Assembly (NCBI GenBank): GCA_965651255.1
Contig: CBFGRU010000138.1
Span: 1 to 8,028, forward strand
Reading direction: 5' to 3'
Source of the DNA: CBFGRU01 sp965651255
Lineage (GTDB): Bacteria > Planctomycetota > Phycisphaerae > Phycisphaerales > SM1A02
DNA: 8,028 nt
The position numbers were made by a program, and so were the translations under genes. Within the stretch, counting starts at the first letter, position 1. The number at the start of each line of letters is the position of its first letter. The notes under the pieces were generated by a model. It worked only from the letters and a program-made list of their open reading frames with translations, did no database searches and was not told where the DNA came from. This document shows, piece by piece, positions 6,922 through 8,028 of this stretch.

Positions 6922-6938
6922 CCCTCGCGGGGCGAGGG
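6922..6938 (+). promoter_or_regulatory. GC-rich leader hairpin of the S10 operon
   Basis: CCCTCGC (6922-6928) pairs perfectly with GCGAGGG (6932-6938) around a GGG loop. It lies in the untranslated leader between the promoter and rpsJ. The direct repeat TCGGGTT flanks it (6913-6919 and 6944-6950). It shares bases 6931-6936 with a second, competing hairpin, so only one of the two can form at a time. Confidence 0.5.
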
Positions 6939-6962
6939 AAGGGTCGGGTTCGCCTTGTTTTT
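6931..6962 (+). terminator. Possible attenuator: hairpin followed by T-rich run in the S10 leader
   Basis: GGCGAG (6931-6936) can pair with TTCGCC (6949-6954, one G-U pair) across a 12-base loop, and is followed at once by TTGTTTTT (6955-6962). This is the layout of an intrinsic terminator, about 40 bases before the rpsJ start. The stem is short and the loop large, and the overlapping hairpin at 6922-6938 should be more stable, so the terminator may be off by default. It could also be a chance fold. Confidence 0.35.
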
Positions 6963-7000
6963 CACGTACAACTGGTACAACAAGACGACTGGCGACAGCA

Positions 7001-7309
7001 ATGACTGGCGGCAAGATCAGAATTCGACTCGAGGCGTACGACCATCAGGCCTTGGATGCCTCGGCCCGTGAGATTGTGGATCACGCGAAGCGCACCGGCG
7101 CAAGGGTGGCCGGCCCGGTTCCGCTGCCGACACGGCGCGAGATCTACACGGTGAATCGGTCGCCGTTCATTGACAAGAAGTCGCGTGAACAGTTCGAGAT
7201 TCGCACTCACAAGCGAATTATCGACATTATGGAGCCGAATGACCGGACGGTTGAAGCGTTGAATCGTCTGGTGGTTCCTGCAGGCGTGTTCGTCAAGATC
7301 AAGGCCTGA
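7001..7309 (+). CDS. rpsJ: 30S ribosomal protein S10
   Basis: S10 is a small-subunit protein of the head of the 30S ribosome and also acts (as NusE) in transcription antitermination. The 102 residues match the family length. Diagnostic segments are KIRIRLEAYDHQALDASA near the N-terminus, AKRTGARVAGPVPLPTRREI in the middle and EQFEIRTHKRIIDIMEP towards the C-terminus. The start is the ATG at 7001 because the family begins at this point (MTGGKIRIRL). The frame stays open upstream to 6869, but those codons overlap the promoter and the leader. The ribosome binding site is weak: only GGCGA (6991-6995) precedes the ATG, so translation may depend on leader structure. It is the first gene of the operon, with rplC next. 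No tuf or fusA gene lies upstream, so the S10 operon starts independently here. Confidence 0.97.
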   Translation: MTGGKIRIRLEAYDHQALDASAREIVDHAKRTGARVAGPVPLPTRREIYTVNRSPFIDKKSREQFEIRTHKRIIDIMEPNDRTVEALNRLVVPAGVFVKIKA

Positions 7310-7328
7310 GTACATGGTTGGATTTTCT

Positions 7329-7354
7329 GCGGCTGGGCCGGGTGGTTCAGCCGC
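7329..7354 (+). promoter_or_regulatory. Stem-loop 1 in the rpsJ-rplC spacer
   Basis: GCGGCTG (7329-7335) pairs with CAGCCGC (7348-7354). The stem can be lengthened by two G-U and two C-G pairs (7336-7339 with 7344-7347), giving up to 11 pairs with a GGGT tetraloop. No T-run follows, so it is not an ordinary terminator. It is the strongest of three tandem hairpins in this 119-base gap. Confidence 0.55.
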
Positions 7355-7363
7355 GTTCGTAGG

Positions 7364-7378
7364 ATGACGTCGCGTCAT
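7364..7378 (+). promoter_or_regulatory. Stem-loop 2 in the rpsJ-rplC spacer
   Basis: ATGACG (7364-7369) and CGTCAT (7373-7378) form a perfect 6-pair stem around TCG. The 3' arm CGTCA (7373-7377) can alternatively pair with TGACG (7408-7412), which touches the first base of the rplC ribosome binding site, so a switch between two folds is conceivable. Confidence 0.45.
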
Positions 7379-7382
7379 GTCG

Positions 7383-7400
7383 GCCGAATCGAGGTTCGGC
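7383..7400 (+). promoter_or_regulatory. Stem-loop 3 in the rpsJ-rplC spacer
   Basis: GCCGAA (7383-7388) and TTCGGC (7395-7400) form a perfect 6-pair stem with a 6-base loop. It ends 11 bases before the rplC ribosome binding site (GGAAAGGA, 7412-7419). Confidence 0.45.
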
Positions 7401-7428
7401 GGACCCCTGACGGAAAGGATCTGGCAGT

Positions 7429-8028
7429 ATGCCCTCGGCACTGATCGGTCGAAAGCTCGGAATGACACGGTTGTACGTTGGCGACGGAGTCAGCGTGCCG
7501 GTGACGGTCATTCAGGCGGGCCCGTGTGTTGTCACGCAGGTGAAGACTGAAGAATCCGATGGGTACAACGCGGTCCAGATTGGGTTTGAGGATCTGAAAC
7601 CCCGCCGTAGCACGATGCCCCTCATCGGTCATGATGCGAAGGCGGGAACGGCTCCCAAGCGTGAGCACCGAGAGTTGCGGCTGGAAACTGCAGAGCAGGC
7701 CGCGGAATACACGCTCGGTCAGACCTTGACGGTTGAGTCGCTCGGTGAAGTCCATTATGTGGATGTGATCGGTCAGAGTAAGGGCAAGGGCTTTCAGGGC
7801 GTCATGAAACGGCATAATTTTGCCGGATTGGAAGCCAGCCACGGTGTGGAGCGAAAGCACCGATCTGCCGGGTCGATTGCTGCCCACGGCACCAATCGCG
7901 GTACCGGTCCAAAGGTTCGCCCCGGCAAGCGAATGGCGGGCCATATGGGTGATGAGCGAGTGACCTCGCGGAACCACGAAGTGATACGAATCGAGCCGGG
8001 TCGGAACCTGTTGCTCGTCAAGGGCCCG
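7429..8028 (+). CDS. rplC: 50S ribosomal protein L3, 3'-truncated by the window edge
   Basis: L3 binds 23S rRNA early in large-subunit assembly and sends a loop towards the peptidyl-transferase centre. The visible 200 residues include IGRKLGMTR at the N-terminus, the conserved GKGFQGVMKRHNF in the middle, and KRMAGHMGDERVTSRNHEV followed by RNLLLVKGP at the cut end. The family normally runs roughly 10-20 residues past this point. ATG at 7429 has GGAAAGGA (7412-7419) 9 bases upstream, a much better site than that of rpsJ. The gene order rpsJ-rplC is the canonical S10 operon; rplD would be expected next, outside the window. The 119-base distance from rpsJ is long for this pair. Confidence 0.97.
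   Translation, partial: MPSALIGRKLGMTRLYVGDGVSVPVTVIQAGPCVVTQVKTEESDGYNAVQIGFEDLKPRRSTMPLIGHDAKAGTAPKREHRELRLETAEQAAEYTLGQTLTVESLGEVHYVDVIGQSKGKGFQGVMKRHNFAGLEASHGVERKHRSAGSIAAHGTNRGTGPKVRPGKRMAGHMGDERVTSRNHEVIRIEPGRNLLLVKGP

Noticed and set aside
6869..7000. In-frame N-terminal extension of S10 from an ATG at 6869
   Set aside because: This ATG overlaps the promoter -10 region and lies before the expected transcription start; S10 proteins begin at the ATG at 7001.
7375..7977. 200-codon open frame on the - strand
   Set aside because: It lies opposite rplC, whose L3 sequence is unmistakable; it has no recognisable protein features and is a shadow of GC-rich codon use.

Overview
This window looks like chromosomal DNA from a moderately GC-rich bacterium, most likely a planctomycete of the Phycisphaerae type. 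That placement is inferred from the flavour of the proteins (a non-secretory-looking transglutaminase fragment, a divergent BshC-like protein, a YhaM-type nuclease in a GC-rich genome, S10/L3 sequence character). It was not tested by any search. There are no insertion sequences, CRISPR arrays, tRNAs or rRNAs, and no obviously broken genes. The window cuts the first gene at its 5' end and the last gene just before its 3' end.

Left part (1-2964), all on the + strand: the C-terminal part of a transglutaminase-like protein, overlapped by 8 bases by an ADP/ATP-dependent NAD(P)H-hydrate dehydratase (nnrD). After a 98-base gap comes a YhaM-type 3'-5' exoribonuclease (OB-fold plus HD domain). These are housekeeping or metabolite/RNA-repair functions.

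Middle part (2965-5256), + strand: a compact translationally coupled unit. It starts with a possible 31-residue basic hydrophobic peptide that has a strong ribosome binding site. Its stop overlaps the GTG start of a GT2 (dolichol-phosphate-mannose-synthase-like) glycosyltransferase. Three bases after the glycosyltransferase stop comes a 454-residue protein that reads as a divergent member of the BshC (bacillithiol synthase) superfamily. This unit is the least ordinary coding stretch in the window.

Right part: a secreted protein of unknown function (about 480 residues) lies on the - strand, convergent with the BshC-like gene and divergent from the start of the S10 ribosomal protein operon. The operon opens with a near-consensus sigma-70 promoter (TTGACA, 16 bases, TATCAT), followed by a leader of about 115 bases with two mutually exclusive hairpins, the second followed by a T-rich run. 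Then come rpsJ (S10), an unusually long 119-base spacer holding three tandem stem-loops, and rplC (L3), which runs off the window. The leader and the spacer are the best candidates for undescribed RNA regulation of ribosomal protein synthesis here.

No gene-free stretch exceeds 300 bases. The longest is the divergent region of about 255 bases at 6746-7000.
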